From Solibacillus silvestris_B (GTDB taxonomy: Bacteria > Bacillota > Bacilli > Bacillales_A > Planococcaceae), in assembly GCF_051967575.1 (NCBI RefSeq), contig NZ_JBQCJW010000027.1, forward strand, positions 1 through 48,404: DNA of 48,404 bases. The letters run 5' to 3'. Numbering within the stretch: the first letter of the stretch is position 1; each line of letters begins with the position of its first letter. The notes under the pieces were generated by a model that worked only from the letters and a program-made list of their open reading frames with translations, had not been told where the DNA came from and did not search any database. Positions 1 to 8,635 of this stretch are shown piece after piece. The translations under genes and the position numbers were made by a program.

Positions 1-541
1 GGATTTTAATAGAACAGATTTTGATTTTGATAGAAAAGTTAAGTAGCTTGATGCGACAACTATATTGACAAACACCGGGCACTTGTCTAACCAACTTCGA
101 TTTTAGTTAAACATCAAATAAGTGTCAAAACATCTAATTGGAAAAAAGCCTTGTTTCTTACTATTTTCGCGATTATATTTTTTAGTATTTTAAAATAATG
201 ACGACAAACACAGGAAAACTGCGCAATTACGAGCAATTAAAAACCCCATTTCAAAAATGACATTTCTATGAACTCGTTAAAGTTATTTTTTTGCGACTAG
301 TCAGAAACATTTATATGTTGCATTTTATGGTTTTTATTTACAAATAACTGGTTTCAATTACCAAAAAGAAAGAAGCTATCCAGTAAGGAATCCCTAAAAT
401 TCGGTGCAAATGAAAATATGATTTTTTACACCAAAATTTTGACCTTCACCAAAAAACTATTATAAACAAGAAGGCCTTCACGAAAAGATCGATTTCATCG
501 ATTCTTTTCGGAAAGCCCCCAGCTGCGATTTCCCGCTTCAT
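1..541. other. Left-edge non-coding stretch
   Basis: This AT-rich stretch has no convincing ORF. In Bacillus subtilis pheS/pheT lie next to ysgA, but they are not seen here. The only structured element I can support is the hairpin at 471-517 downstream of the methyltransferase gene. Confidence 0.6.
471..517 (-). terminator. Probable terminator of the rRNA methyltransferase gene
   Basis: Read on the minus strand, a long imperfect hairpin lies just after the stop codon at 542. Its arms are GGCTTTC-CGAAAAGA and TCTTTTCG-T-GAAGGCC, with an inner CGAT/ATCG pairing. A T-rich tail (TTCTTGTTT) follows. The tail is not a pure T run, so confidence is moderate. Confidence 0.55.
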
Positions 542-1303
542 TTATTTTATAAACGCATATAATAAAATCCCTGTTGCAACAGAGACATTCAATGATTCTG
601 CCCCGCCAAAAATCGGAATAATGATGTTTTGATCCGTTTTCGCCAAAATTTGCGGATTTATGCCGCTACCTTCATTTCCAACGATTAACGCAAATGAATC
701 GCTTGGTTGAATCTCTTTGTAATTAACCGATTGTTCCAATGATGTCCCATATACGCGTATGCCATCTGCCTGAAGATTTTCCACCCATTCCACTAAATCC
801 CCTCGAATGACTGGAATGTGGAAATGCGAGCCTTGAGCGGAGCGCAAAGCCTTCGGATTAAAGGCATCCACACTTCCTTTTCCTAATATTACTGCATCAA
901 TTCCTGCTGCATCAGCAGTGCGGATCATTGTGCCGATATTCCCCGGATCTTGTACAGCATCGACCAATAGCACTTTACGCCAGTCATATTGCTCATCTTC
1001 CGGAATGTGGCGCTGTTTGCAATGGGCAAATACGCCTTGGGAATTTTCGGTTTCTGCAATTTCCTTAGCTACTGCATCATTCACATGTACGAATACAACA
1101 TCATCAATCGCCCATAATAATGGTAAATCAACACCATCACGCACAATTATTTGTACAATTTGATCTTTATGTTTTAATGCTTCTTCTACTAAGTGGAAAC
1201 CTTCCACAATATATTCCCCTGTCTTTTCGCGTTCCTTTCGCTGTGTAGCAAGCTTTTTCCAATGTTTAACTAAGGCGTTTTGCGCTGATTCAATTCGTTT
1301 CAT
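542..1303 (-). CDS. ysgA: TrmH/SpoU-family RNA 2'-O-methyltransferase (YsgA-like)
   Basis: This 253-residue SPOUT-class RNA methyltransferase would transfer a methyl group from S-adenosylmethionine to a ribose 2'-OH of rRNA or tRNA. The N-terminal ~90 residues form a substrate-binding domain starting with the family-typical 'RIESAQNALVKHWKKL'. The C-terminal half carries the three SpoU motifs: 'DAVQDPGNIGTMIRTADAAG' near 130-150, 'LIVGNEGSGI' near 208, and 'IPIFGGAESLNVSVATGILL' near 230-250, which forms the trefoil-knot cofactor site. The gene is divergent from sspI, as ysgA and sspI are neighbours in Bacillus. The family call is secure. The exact modified nucleotide cannot be read from sequence. 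Confidence 0.9.
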   Translation of the reverse strand: MKRIESAQNALVKHWKKLATQRKEREKTGEYIVEGFHLVEEALKHKDQIVQIIVRDGVDLPLLWAIDDVVFVHVNDAVAKEIAETENSQGVFAHCKQRHIPEDEQYDWRKVLLVDAVQDPGNIGTMIRTADAAGIDAVILGKGSVDAFNPKALRSAQGSHFHIPVIRGDLVEWVENLQADGIRVYGTSLEQSVNYKEIQPSDSFALIVGNEGSGINPQILAKTDQNIIIPIFGGAESLNVSVATGILLYAFIK

Positions 1304-1376
1304 AAATTCCCGTCCTTTTTAAGTACTCGAAATTTTATTTTATCATAAATATTTTGTAATCAATACCACAATGCGA

Positions 1377-1406
1377 TGTATAAAGTAGATTATTTAGTAC
1401 AAAGTA
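1377..1406 (+). promoter_or_regulatory. Candidate sigma-G promoter of sspI
   Basis: TGTATA at 1377-1382 resembles the sigma-G -35 (TGAATA). It is followed by a 17-nt spacer and CAAAGTA at 1400-1406, which partly matches the -10 consensus CATACTA. sspI is a known forespore (sigma-G) gene in Bacillus, so the position fits. The match is imperfect. Confidence 0.45.
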
Positions 1407-1425
1407 TGGGAAAAGGAGGTTTCTT

Positions 1426-1635
1426 ATGGATTTTCAAATTCGACAAGCAATTACGGCAAATGTGATGGGCTCCGATGCAGCGGAATTTCAAGACATCGTC
1501 AATGACGCCATTGCCCGCGGCGAGGAGCATTTATTACCTGGGCTCGGTGTATTTCTGGAAAAATGGTGGAATGTTGCGACTGAAAATGAACGCGAGGAAT
1601 TTACGCAAAAACTGGCACAGCAATTTGTCAGTTAA
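1426..1635 (+). CDS. sspI: Small acid-soluble spore protein SspI
   Basis: This 69-residue SspI-family protein is a minor spore core component made in the forespore late in sporulation. The conserved family core is visible in order: 'RQAITANV' at 6-13, an acidic 'DAIARGEEHLLPGLGVFLE' at 27-45, a tryptophan pair near 47-48, and 'ATENEREEF' near 52. The length matches the ~70 residues of B. subtilis SspI. A strong ribosome binding site (AAAGGAGG) lies about 7 nt before the ATG, and a factor-independent terminator follows. The gene is divergent from the methyltransferase gene. Its role inside the spore is not well defined in the literature. Confidence 0.95.
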   Translation: MDFQIRQAITANVMGSDAAEFQDIVNDAIARGEEHLLPGLGVFLEKWWNVATENEREEFTQKLAQQFVS

Positions 1636-1661
1636 GCTACAGGCGGTTCACTATAAAGGAA

Positions 1662-1697
1662 AAAAGCAATCCAGCGTCTCCCGGATTGCTTTTTCTA
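1662..1697 (+). terminator. Terminator of sspI
   Basis: Perfect 11-bp stem AAAAGCAATCC (1662-1672) / GGATTGCTTTT (1683-1693) with a 10-nt loop, continuing into a T run. It lies 26 nt after the sspI stop. Confidence 0.9.
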
Positions 1698-1880
1698 TGT
1701 GGTGATGGAGCATTCCATCTTGAATACAGACATCACTTGTAGTCCATCATGAATCGTCACAGCGTCTCCCGTTCATATTCATGCTTCCTACTACATCATT
1801 TGCCCGCTCTTCCTGCAAGCAAACTCTGTATGTGGAATAGAGGCGACCGCAACCCGCAGTACATGCCACCTACTCGATCT

Positions 1881-2846
1881 TTACGCTAATAAAGATACTA
1901 AAACAGCTTTTTGAGCATGCAGACGATTTTCCGCCTGCTCAAATATATAAGAATTTGGTCCATCAATAACTGATGTCGCAACTTCTTCCTCACGGTGTGC
2001 CGGTAAGCAATGCAGGAACATATAGTCCGGTTTAGCATATGCCACTAATTCATCGTTAATTTGGTAGCCGGCAAAGTCTTTAAGGCGTTTTTCCGTTTCC
2101 TCTTCCTGCCCCATTGATGTCCAAACATCTGAATACACTGCATCAGCATTCATTACAGCCTCAACTGGATCATTCGTCACAAAAACAGTACTCCCGTTTT
2201 GAGCAGCGATGAATTGAGCTTTTTCAATGATATTTACGTCGCATTCATAGCCTGCCGGGGTTGCCACAGCTACATGCATACCAACATGCGCGGCTGCCGC
2301 GATTAAAGCATGTGCCACGTTATTGCCATCTCCAATGTATGCGATTTTTAATCCTTTTAGCTCGCCTTTGTTTTCTGCAATTGTTTCAAGGTCCGCTAAT
2401 GCCTGGCAAGGATGATCCAGATCCGTTAAACCATTTATTACTGGAATTGTTGCATATTCTGCCAACTCTTCCACCATCGTATGGGAATTTGCACGAATCA
2501 TAATGCCATCCAAATAGCCTGACAACACTTGCCCGGTATCGGAAATTGGTTCTCCGCGGCCGATTTGCATATCGCGTGCATTCATATACATCCCATAGCC
2601 TCCAAGCTGCTGCATCCCAACTTCGAATGATACACGTGTACGCGTCGAGCTTTTTTCGAAAATCATGCCAAGCGTCTTTCCTTCCAATAGACGCGGACAT
2701 TTACCCGCTTTTGTAATTGTCTTTAACTGTGTAGCAAGCTGAAGCAACTGCTGTACTTCCTCGCTTGTATAATCAAGCAATGTTAATAAGTCTTTTCCTT
2801 TCAAACTTTCAACGGGCTTTAATTGCACCTCTTCTAACAATTTCAT
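1881..2846 (-). CDS. argF: Ornithine carbamoyltransferase
   Basis: This 321-residue enzyme condenses ornithine with carbamoyl phosphate to citrulline in arginine biosynthesis (or runs in reverse in arginine catabolism). Diagnostic motifs are 'SSTRTRVSFE' (carbamoyl-phosphate binding), 'MQIGRGEPISDT', 'HPCQALAD' and 'HCLPAHR' (ornithine binding, catalytic Cys). An in-frame GTG/ATG extension to 2897 exists, but it overlaps the -10 element at 2883-2888. The start at 2846 has AGGTGG just upstream and gives the normal family length. No other arg or arc genes adjoin it, so it is a lone gene here. The arc operon usually encodes deiminase and carbamate kinase nearby, so biosynthetic argF is the better name. 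Confidence 0.93.
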   Translation of the reverse strand: MKLLEEVQLKPVESLKGKDLLTLLDYTSEEVQQLLQLATQLKTITKAGKCPRLLEGKTLGMIFEKSSTRTRVSFEVGMQQLGGYGMYMNARDMQIGRGEPISDTGQVLSGYLDGIMIRANSHTMVEELAEYATIPVINGLTDLDHPCQALADLETIAENKGELKGLKIAYIGDGNNVAHALIAAAAHVGMHVAVATPAGYECDVNIIEKAQFIAAQNGSTVFVTNDPVEAVMNADAVYSDVWTSMGQEEETEKRLKDFAGYQINDELVAYAKPDYMFLHCLPAHREEEVATSVIDGPNSYIFEQAENRLHAQKAVLVSLLA

Positions 2847-2882
2847 ATATGACCCACCTCTGTAAGCTTTCTGATGTTTTTC

Positions 2883-2911
2883 ATTATACATATGCATATT
2901 TATTAAATCAA
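2883..2911 (-). promoter_or_regulatory. Sigma-A promoter of argF
   Basis: On the minus strand, TTGATT (2906-2911) and TATAAT (2883-2888) are separated by exactly 17 nt, about 37 nt upstream of the argF start. Just upstream, 'TTATAAAAATTTATAA' is a near-palindrome. It has the general look of an ArgR/AhrC box, but I cannot confirm that. Confidence 0.75.
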
Positions 2912-3402
2912 GCGAATTATTATAAATTTTTATAATTAATTAAATTGTTAAATAATTATGCACAATCCACAAATTTATGAATACAACAGAAATTCAGCCA
3001 ATACGAGAATTTACCTCCCGTTAAAACTAGCCCTTTTGGAAATTTAATTTTGTCATCCCCTACATTTGGTGAAGAGCGAAATATTTTATTTTTATAATTC
3101 AAAAGGATTTTATTATTATTTTTTGATGCTATTTGGTTCATCACCATAACATGGGGTTGATTTCCATTGCGGGTCGGACGCTTTCCGCGGGCACGGCTCG
3201 AGCCTGTAGTCTCTCCCTCGTGCTGTTCCCGCTGGAGTCGCCTCCCCTCCATTCCAATCAACTCGCCTTGGCATGAAGTTTTGTCATCCCCAACTTTTGG
3301 TGAAGAGCCTGCTATTTCAAAAAACTATGCAATAAAATCCAACAGAAGTTCTGCAAACAAATAAAGAGGTTGAATATTGGGTGATTCAACCCCTCGGCAA
3401 AT
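2898..3402. repeat. Repeat-rich spacer: MITE-like element flanked by 30-bp direct repeats
   Basis: There is no convincing gene. A GC-rich element at 3156-3262 has inverted ends GTTGATT/AATCAAC and contains the core GGGTCGGACGCTTTCCGCGG. It is bracketed by two 30-nt direct repeats beginning TTTTGTCATCCCC (about 3049-3078 and 3279-3308), which differ at two positions. Related elements occur at 36051-36195 and 48299-48350. Short ORFs on both strands simply run through the repeat. Confidence 0.75.
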
Positions 3403-4140
3403 TTATTGTTTCGTTTTTTCCACTATTAATTCATACATAGTGCGTGTTTGTTGTTCTAATGGCAAATTGAAAATAATTGTTTTGTCTTCATATATAAACC
3501 GGACAAACGGAGGGTTGCTTTTATCGATGAACAGTTTCGCTTTTTCCCCATTTTCGAATTTGAAATGCCCTTGCAGCATGGAGCCTATTGCCGAACCGTT
3601 TGTGCGCATCGCAATGTCGGGTAAGTGGTCGACAAGCATGACCTGCTCCATTTCCGCCCAATGATATGTATCCCCGTACATCCCGCCGATTTCCAGCCCC
3701 TCCTCTGTTGCTTCGATTTTCGCTCGTTCATTGGCGAAATAAATAATGATAGCCACTGCCGCAAGAGAAATCGTTAAAATAATAGCAGGCTTTTTCAAAT
3801 GCTTACCAGCCCCTTGCTTCCATTTACCCTTTTCGTCGAATAAATTGTGATTATACTTTTGTGTTTTTATAATTAACACGATGGTCGCTACAATTACAAT
3901 GATTATGAAGGGCAAAATCAGCTGCGAGTATTCGAGCATGTGCGCAAGCGCCATCAATGCAAATAGCACCGACATAAAATACGCATATATGCCGACCGCC
4001 TTTCCCAACTTCTCTACATCGACATTTTTCTTTTGCTCTTTCGGCATTGTATTATAGCCTGAAATTAAAAAATGCCACTTCAGCTTATGTACAGCAAAGC
4101 CTAAAAATAAAAACAACACAACAAAAACAAGCCAAATCAT
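3403..4140 (-). CDS. DUF3784-type membrane protein with PH-like C-terminal domain
   Basis: This 245-residue membrane protein has no defined role. The N-terminal ~100 residues hold a helix at 1-15, the DUF3784-like signature 'ISGYNTMPKEQKK' at 27-39, and two further helices near 50-95. Another helix follows near 120-140. The C-terminal ~100 residues ('GGMYGDTYHWAEMEQVMLVD' onwards) look like a bacterial PH-like beta domain of the kind seen in small stress or membrane proteins. The gene is monocistronic on the minus strand, between the spacer and the gerA operon. No catalytic motif is seen. The domain assignments are from memory of family patterns. Confidence 0.7.
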   Translation of the reverse strand: MIWLVFVVLFLFLGFAVHKLKWHFLISGYNTMPKEQKKNVDVEKLGKAVGIYAYFMSVLFALMALAHMLEYSQLILPFIIIVIVATIVLIIKTQKYNHNLFDEKGKWKQGAGKHLKKPAIILTISLAAVAIIIYFANERAKIEATEEGLEIGGMYGDTYHWAEMEQVMLVDHLPDIAMRTNGSAIGSMLQGHFKFENGEKAKLFIDKSNPPFVRFIYEDKTIIFNLPLEQQTRTMYELIVEKTKQ

Positions 4141-4297
4141 ATATAGACCCCTTTCCAGCTATAGTTTGAATATTTTATGAATGCAAAAAGGCAGAAATGC
4201 CATCGTAAAGGCAAATCCACCTTTCATTATAATGCATGACAGGAACATCAGCTTATTGTTTCTAAAGGATGATGTTTAGTTTTTCACTATAAAGATA

Positions 4298-5419
4298 TCA
4301 TTGAAACACGCCATCACGGATAATTTCCGTCTTTACTGTAACATTTACTTTCATTTCCGAAAACATCTCCTCCCATTTCTCTTTATCGATATCCGCTTTT
4401 CGATTTTGTGCTTTGTAATACTCGCCAAATTTGAGTATATCGGTATCGATGTCATGGCTAAATTGTATAATCCGGTTAATTTCACTTTCAATTTCCTTAT
4501 TGATTTCCTTTTCAAGTTTTTGAAAAAGGCTCGCCTCATCCATATTTACATCTGAATCGACCTCCAATAACCGGCATTCAATTGTGATTGTTAAATTGAA
4601 CTCTGGTACTGCCGAATCTGCTAACTTAATGGTCCGCTTTGAATTAATGGAGTCGATTACTATTGGCAGTTCTTCCGAAGAATTCGATGAAGATTCCTCC
4701 AATGTTGTTATTGGTATCTCCAATTCAAGTGTTCCGTTATGAGTCTTCCCTTGAACCATCAATATATATATGGAATCCTTCGCTGGAAGACTTCCTACTA
4801 TTTTCCCTTTATTAAAAAAAGCAATACGTGAAATTTCAATATTGTCCCCTTCTTTTTTTAATACCGGCATTGCATAATTAGCTAAAAATGAAAGTTTATC
4901 TCTGTTGACTTCATGAAGTGTCGATGAAACAATATATTGTTGTTCAATATTATGCTTGATTAATTGATAAATATGTTGCCCTAGATCTGTTATATTTTCA
5001 TACTTATACTCCAATAGTGTGTTCATATCTCCTTCTACAATAGCCAAATATGTTGCATTGCTTATTTCGGAATTCATTTTTAAAATATGAATATTATCAT
5101 CTAAACCGGATTTTGCCAGTTCCTCACCGAATAGCACAACCCGTAATTGTCCTGAGCCTATTCTCTTCGATGTTTTTAAATCAATTTTTGCACGAGCTCC
5201 CTTGCTTGTTTTTGCAGTTGCTGATTGCAATTCAATTTTACTTTCTAAATCCGGATTAATTTGTCGGATAACGGCAGTGACGGCCAGCTTATCATCATCT
5301 CCTGAATCATACCCTACCAGTGTCGTTAAACTGATCCTTTCAAGAATTTTCTGTTCTGCACAACCAACTAATACAATGGTGCATGTGATCAGCAAAACTA
5401 GTTTTTTGAACGTAATCAT
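4298..5419 (-). CDS. gerC: Ger(x)C family spore germination lipoprotein (C subunit)
   Basis: This is the C subunit of a GerA-type nutrient germinant receptor in the inner spore membrane. I place the start at 5419. There GAAGGG lies 9 nt before the ATG, and the product begins 'MITFKKLVLLITC', a lipoprotein signal peptide ending in the lipobox L-V-G-C (Cys20). Upstream in-frame starts reach 5437 but have worse spacing. The ~373-residue length is usual. Family features include 'ISLTTLVGYDSGDDDKLAVT', 'GAR' and 'SKRIGSGQLRVVLFGEELAKSGLDD'. It is the last gene of a three-gene operon with 6534 and 5434. The paralogue (GerAC, GerBC, GerKC or other) cannot be decided from the sequence, so the symbol is generic. 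Confidence 0.9.
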   Translation of the reverse strand: MITFKKLVLLITCTIVLVGCAEQKILERISLTTLVGYDSGDDDKLAVTAVIRQINPDLESKIELQSATAKTSKGARAKIDLKTSKRIGSGQLRVVLFGEELAKSGLDDNIHILKMNSEISNATYLAIVEGDMNTLLEYKYENITDLGQHIYQLIKHNIEQQYIVSSTLHEVNRDKLSFLANYAMPVLKKEGDNIEISRIAFFNKGKIVGSLPAKDSIYILMVQGKTHNGTLELEIPITTLEESSSNSSEELPIVIDSINSKRTIKLADSAVPEFNLTITIECRLLEVDSDVNMDEASLFQKLEKEINKEIESEINRIIQFSHDIDTDILKFGEYYKAQNRKADIDKEKWEEMFSEMKVNVTVKTEIIRDGVFQ

Positions 5420-5433
5420 CTCATTCATTCCCT

Positions 5434-6537
5434 TCAAGACTGCCGTTTAAAGACTTTTCTCTTTATGAGAGCAATGAAATATATTAAGAAAGGGTAAATA
5501 AAAACCATACAGAATGCAAAATTCCCAAAATAGTTGTTGAATGAATTAATATCGACCCGCGATTTTAAAAGCAGGGAGCCTATAAATACAAGGAGCGACA
5601 GACTAAAAATAAATTTCTTTACGGAAATTTTAAATATTCGGTCGATTCCCCGATAAGCAGACCATGCAAATAAACAAAGGTTCGGCAATATAATCATCAT
5701 CCAGTAACAAATAGTAATAAGCTCGATCCGTTCAAGAAACGGCAGACGAATAATGCTGAACAATGTTAATGTTGCCCAGATCGTTTTCTCAAGCTGTTCG
5801 CCACTAAAAAAAGTTAACGTAATTAACATGACAAACAAATAAATAGCCAGTGTAAACAGCAAGCCTAAGTGGACATATTTTTTCGCTTTATTCTTTTCCT
5901 TGACGTAAGGATAAATGACATATAATACTTCAAAACCTACAATTGTAAAAGTCATATAATATGCCCCCTTCAGGAGGCTTATAAAATCATTGTCGAATAC
6001 AGGAAGCAAGTAATTTATATTCGAATATTCCACCGGAAATATTAGTACGATTAAAATCCAAAGGCTTAAAAAAAAGCTGAAAAAGCAAACCCCTATTATT
6101 ACCCGCAGTCCGCCAGTTAAAGCATAGCTTACAGATATAAGCAGTGTAATAGTGATAAATGACGGACTTAAGCTCGGAAATACCCATGTATTAATGACTT
6201 CCGAATAGTTTACAATAATTGCAAAAAAGGCTACTCCCAAATAAACAATAAAAATCAAATTGATAATATTGCCTAAATATTTGCCGAATAAATCAAGGTT
6301 TATTCCATAAAGATCATTTGATTCGTATAATTCCAGCGTTTTAAAAATAATAAAGACAATGAGATGTGCTGCAGCGAAACTAATAATGATGGAAATCCAA
6401 GCGTCCTGTTTTGCATTTTTATAGAGGATGCTTTGAAACCCATGAATTCCTACACCAATTTGAGCGGAACAAATTACGAAAAAGAGAAGAGGGGCATTGA
6501 ACGTCTGAGCAGTACTGATTTGAAGCTTGTTCTTCAC
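5434..6537 (-). CDS. gerB: GerAB/GerB family germination permease-like subunit
   Basis: This 367-residue integral membrane protein has about ten predicted helices and belongs to the endospore-germination permease family within the APC superfamily. In GerA-type receptors this subunit is thought to bind the germinant. It starts at a GTG that overlaps the GerA-subunit stop (GTGA), with AAGGTG six nt upstream. The N-terminus 'ISTAQTFNAPLLFFVICSAQ' and 'GIHGFQSILYKNAKQDAWIS' are typical of helices 1-2. It is translationally coupled to its neighbours, so the receptor subunits are made together. The germinant ligand is unknown. Confidence 0.92.
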   Translation of the reverse strand: MKNKLQISTAQTFNAPLLFFVICSAQIGVGIHGFQSILYKNAKQDAWISIIISFAAAHLIVFIIFKTLELYESNDLYGINLDLFGKYLGNIINLIFIVYLGVAFFAIIVNYSEVINTWVFPSLSPSFITITLLISVSYALTGGLRVIIGVCFFSFFLSLWILIVLIFPVEYSNINYLLPVFDNDFISLLKGAYYMTFTIVGFEVLYVIYPYVKEKNKAKKYVHLGLLFTLAIYLFVMLITLTFFSGEQLEKTIWATLTLFSIIRLPFLERIELITICYWMMIILPNLCLFAWSAYRGIDRIFKISVKKFIFSLSLLVFIGSLLLKSRVDINSFNNYFGNFAFCMVFIYPFLIYFIALIKRKVFKRQS

Positions 6538-8105
6538 TTTTTCACCTTCTTGCCGCCTTTAAGATTTACATGCATTGTTGAATAATCCGGATCCTCCACT
6601 CTCGCATTTGGCGATTTTCGAATAATGAACGGATATGGCAGACGTATTAAGCTATCCCCTAAATCTTTAAGTCTAGGCGGATAAAAAGGAGCCATATAAG
6701 GCGCGCCCAGGCTTGTTTGGCGCAATAAATGGATGATCAGTATACAAAGGGCCAGCATTATACCGTAATAACCCCAAAAACCGGCCAATATTATAATGGG
6801 AAAGCGAAGCAGTCTAATGACATTTCCCATCATATAACTCGGGGTAATAAACGAAGACAGTGCACATAAAGCGACAATAATAATAAGAATATTGCTTGTA
6901 ATCCCTGCCTGTACCGCTGCTGTACCAAGTACAACACCTCCGACAATCCCGATCGTTTGGCCTATTTTCGTAGGCAATCTCGCTCCAGCCTCACGAAGCA
7001 GCTCCATAATCAGCTCCAGGAAAAGCGCCTCCAATATTGGTGGAAAAGGTACTTTTGCCCTTGATTCACTAAGCGGAACTAAAAGCGGCTGCGGAATGAC
7101 TTCATAATGGAAAGTTAATGATGCTACGTATATTGGGGTGAAAAATATGGAAATAAAAATGGCTACAAATCTTAGCCATCTCACAAAGGTCGCAATTGGC
7201 CAACGCAAGTTTTTATCTTCCCTGCTTTGAAAAAACTCTATAAATGAGCAAGGACAAAGTATTCCCATCGAACTGCCGTCAACAAGGATGCCTATTTTTC
7301 CGCTTAATAAACCATCGCAAAATCGATCGGGGCGCTCCGTTAACAGCATTTGAGGAAAAATGGACAGGGAGCTGTCATCGATCAATTCTGCCAATTCCGC
7401 GCTATCGATCAAATCTTCAATATCAAGTGTCTGTATTCTTTGCCGGACAGTATTGACATTTTGCTCTGTTGCAATACCATCCATATAAAGTATGGAGAGC
7501 GCTGTATTTGTTTGTTTCCCGACCTTCAATCTTTCATTGCTAAGATCCGGGCTCAAAATAAATCGTCGAACAAGCGATATATTTGTGGAGAGACTCTCAT
7601 TAAAACCTACTTGTGAACCGATAACTTGCGATTCATTTTCAGGTGCGGATAAACCTCGGGATTCTCTTGCAGGAATGAGGACCATAGTGACCAGTGCATG
7701 TCCCGCCGCATGGATCAATACAGCGCCTGTCAGCATAGTCTCAATGCTTTGATTCATTTGGTCTGCTACGTTTACTTGCGGCAGCGGTAATTGATTATGG
7801 ATACTAGTCGGGGTTTCATCGTTCATATTCTGCAGGATAGGCAATATTTTTTCATTCAGTACATCTTCTTTTATTAAATTATCGATATACAAAATAGTAA
7901 TTGTCTCTGTCACGTACCGGATTACTAAATCTGCCGGCGAATGAATTCGGTCTTTTACGTCTTTTATAAAAACCTCGGATGAGTCGGAAATAGGCTGCTG
8001 GTCATTTGTTTGAGATTTCACTTCATCGTTGTTTTGTGAAGGCGGCGGTAAATCACCCTTTTGTTTTTTGAGTGATGCTTTATTTCTCTTTTTTTCAAAA
8101 AACAT
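6534..8105 (-). CDS. gerA: GerA family spore germination protein (A subunit)
   Basis: This 523-residue A subunit of a GerA-type germinant receptor forms, with B and C, a complex in the spore inner membrane that starts germination when it senses nutrients. The N-terminal ~70 residues are hydrophilic and rich in K, Q and D. A soluble domain (~70-315) contains the family motifs 'LVRRFILSPDLSNERLKVGKQ' and 'LTERPDRFCDGLLSGKIGIL'. The C-terminal part has about five helices, including 'GQTIGIVGGVVLGTAAVQAG', and a conserved 'PYMAPFYPPRLKDLGDSLIR'. GGGGGA lies just upstream of the ATG. This operon is expected to be sigma-G dependent, but I could not find a convincing promoter upstream. Confidence 0.94.
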   Translation of the reverse strand: MFFEKKRNKASLKKQKGDLPPPSQNNDEVKSQTNDQQPISDSSEVFIKDVKDRIHSPADLVIRYVTETITILYIDNLIKEDVLNEKILPILQNMNDETPTSIHNQLPLPQVNVADQMNQSIETMLTGAVLIHAAGHALVTMVLIPARESRGLSAPENESQVIGSQVGFNESLSTNISLVRRFILSPDLSNERLKVGKQTNTALSILYMDGIATEQNVNTVRQRIQTLDIEDLIDSAELAELIDDSSLSIFPQMLLTERPDRFCDGLLSGKIGILVDGSSMGILCPCSFIEFFQSREDKNLRWPIATFVRWLRFVAIFISIFFTPIYVASLTFHYEVIPQPLLVPLSESRAKVPFPPILEALFLELIMELLREAGARLPTKIGQTIGIVGGVVLGTAAVQAGITSNILIIIVALCALSSFITPSYMMGNVIRLLRFPIIILAGFWGYYGIMLALCILIIHLLRQTSLGAPYMAPFYPPRLKDLGDSLIRLPYPFIIRKSPNARVEDPDYSTMHVNLKGGKKVKK

Positions 8106-8405
8106 GACATTCCCCCGTTTTGCGATCAGATTTCTTTAAAATTGAAAATAATGTCAGCAAAATTTCTTGCCGCTCTTTACTTTTATTAACGCGTTGAATC
8201 AGATATGAGCATACTTAATATTTCATCAGTATCGCTAATTAATACGTTCATCTTTCCCATATTTTAGTCATCTATTCAAAAAGTGCTTATTTTAATGAAG
8301 AAAACAAAGCTTAAACATCGATTCTGCACATAAAAAAAGACAAATAAAAAGCAATCGAAAGCCTAGTTGAATTAGACTTTCGATCGCCTTATTAAAAAGC
8401 GGATT
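8106..8405. other. Spacer upstream of the gerA operon
   Basis: About 300 bases without a gene. It holds a minus-strand terminator at 8350-8392 and presumably the gerA promoter, which I could not locate with confidence. Confidence 0.5.
8350..8392 (-). terminator. Terminator downstream of the GGDEF remnant and chemoreceptor
   Basis: On the minus strand, ATCGAAAG...CTTTCGAT (8 bp) with an extra inner CTA/TAG pairing is followed by GCTTTTTATTTGTCTTTTTTT. It separates the chemoreceptor transcript from the gerA operon. Confidence 0.75.
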
Positions 8406-8591
8406 TTAGCAATGCCTGTTAACCGAGGGAATCGCCCAATCTGTATTCTCTACGCGCATACGAATTTTCTCAGCAATTTTTAATGCGGCTGTTAAACCAT
8501 CCGTGATTGCTAGCTGAAGAACAGGGGTCTCCTGCGCTTCCTTTGATTGGAGCGTAATATACAATAGTAGCAGAATGCCAATAATGGACAA
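8406..8591 (-). pseudogene. Probable GGDEF-domain remnant with an internal deletion
   Basis: A 61-codon open stretch starts at TTG right after an in-frame TAA. It reads as a membrane helix ('IIGILLLLYITL'), then 'LQLAITDGLT', which matches the start of a GGDEF domain (usual 'LALTDGLTGLYNRR'). It then jumps directly to 'ALKIAEKIRMRVENTDWAIP', which matches the segment about 25 residues after the GGDEF motif ('AEKIRxxVExT'). The central ~90 residues with the active site are missing. I read this as the eroded remains of a membrane diguanylate cyclase. An upstream ATG-GGA-TGG-TAA suggests the original start is also cut off. A functional microprotein is possible but less likely. Confidence 0.5.
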
Positions 8592-8635
8592 TTACCATCC
8601 CATATCAGTTTGCCGGATTAAAGTAATTCCCGACT

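Noticed and set aside
2956..3364. Short ORFs on both strands (101 and 65 codons) in the argF downstream spacer
   Set aside because: They run through the GC-rich repeat and its flanking direct repeats, lack ribosome binding sites and have no recognisable domain.
8106..8280. Sigma-G promoter for the gerA operon
   Set aside because: TGAATA and CAT-type elements occur, but not at 17-18 nt spacing on the minus strand.
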